Assembly: GCA_027858355.1 (NCBI GenBank)
Contig: JAQICW010000196.1
Span: forward strand, 1-6,389
DNA length: 6,389 bases
Direction of reading: 5' to 3'
Source: Desulfobacula sp.
GTDB taxonomy: Bacteria > Desulfobacterota > Desulfobacteria > Desulfobacterales > Desulfobacteraceae
The translations under genes and the position numbers were made by a program. The notes below the pieces were generated by a model that worked only from the letters and a program-made list of their open reading frames with translations, had not been told where the DNA came from and ran no database searches. Numbering within the stretch: position 1 is the stretch's first letter; each line of letters begins with the position of its first letter. Positions 6,212 through 6,389 of this stretch are shown here, in pieces.

Positions 6212-6389
6212 ATGGACAGATTCAAAGAAAAGAATAAAACCATGGATGAGAAAATAATCTGCAGGAATATTAAAAAACTTCGAAAACAAAATAATCTTAC
6301 CCTGGAAAAACTGGCAGACCTGACTGGTCTTACAAAAGGATACCTGTCAAAGGTCGAACGATCCCAAAAAGCTCCGCCCTACTCCACAT
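6212..6389 (+). CDS. XRE-family HTH transcriptional regulator, N-terminal part
   Basis: The frame stays open to the window end (59 residues seen). After a short basic leader (MDRFKEKNK), residues about 17-59 form a Cro/C1-type helix-turn-helix: NIKKLRKQNNLTLEKLADL, then TGLTKGYLSKVER with the recognition helix around 41-50. SQKAPPYST matches the linker typical of XRE regulators that carry a C-terminal cupin sensor domain, but that part lies outside the window. An ATG at 6242 (Met11) is a possible alternative start. CAGGT at 6201-6205 is only a weak ribosome-binding site. The 11-base gap after the racemase stop suggests co-transcription, so it likely controls this operon, perhaps in response to the hydroxy acid. 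Both points are inference. Confidence 0.85.
   Translation, partial: MDRFKEKNKTMDEKIICRNIKKLRKQNNLTLEKLADLTGLTKGYLSKVERSQKAPPYST

Overview
The window holds two unrelated blocks. The left third is an insertion sequence. The right two thirds is a compact catabolic operon for a 2-hydroxy acid, probably lactate or a relative. The gene set (GlcD-type flavoprotein, GlcF/HdrD-type iron-sulfur protein, nickel-dependent LarA-type racemase), the modest GC content and an IS1634-type element suggest an anaerobe such as a sulfate-reducing member of the Desulfobacterota. This is inference: no rRNA or marker gene is present.

Region 1-1959: a 64-base flank, then an apparently complete IS (about 65-1959). It is bounded by 15-bp perfect (21-bp imperfect) terminal inverted repeats and carries one intact DDE transposase of the IS1634/IS4 type on the + strand. 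Its coding sequence is visibly richer in G and C than the genes to its right. No target-site duplication is visible.

Region 1960-2298: a gene-free stretch. It starts with a long hairpin plus T-tract, a likely terminator, and continues as AT-rich DNA with a 14-bp A/T palindrome beside a TTGACA box, a plausible operon promoter. A Shine-Dalgarno sequence lies just before the first operon gene.

Region 2299-6389: four tightly spaced + strand genes. A FAD-dependent D-2-hydroxyacid dehydrogenase takes electrons from the substrate. A two-cluster, two-CCG-domain iron-sulfur protein would accept them. A LarA homologue with all four hallmark active-site residues (H103, H169, K179, H195) would interconvert the substrate's stereoisomers, so that both can be used. 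Eleven bases later begins an XRE-type HTH regulator, cut by the window end, which probably controls the operon. No transporter, electron-transfer flavoprotein or nickel-pincer cofactor synthesis gene (larB, larC, larE) is visible.

The most unusual local structure is three 17-bp imperfect tandem repeats across the dehydrogenase/iron-sulfur gene junction. They appear to have split an ancestral ATGA stop/start overlap, leaving a six-codon reading frame at the old start site.
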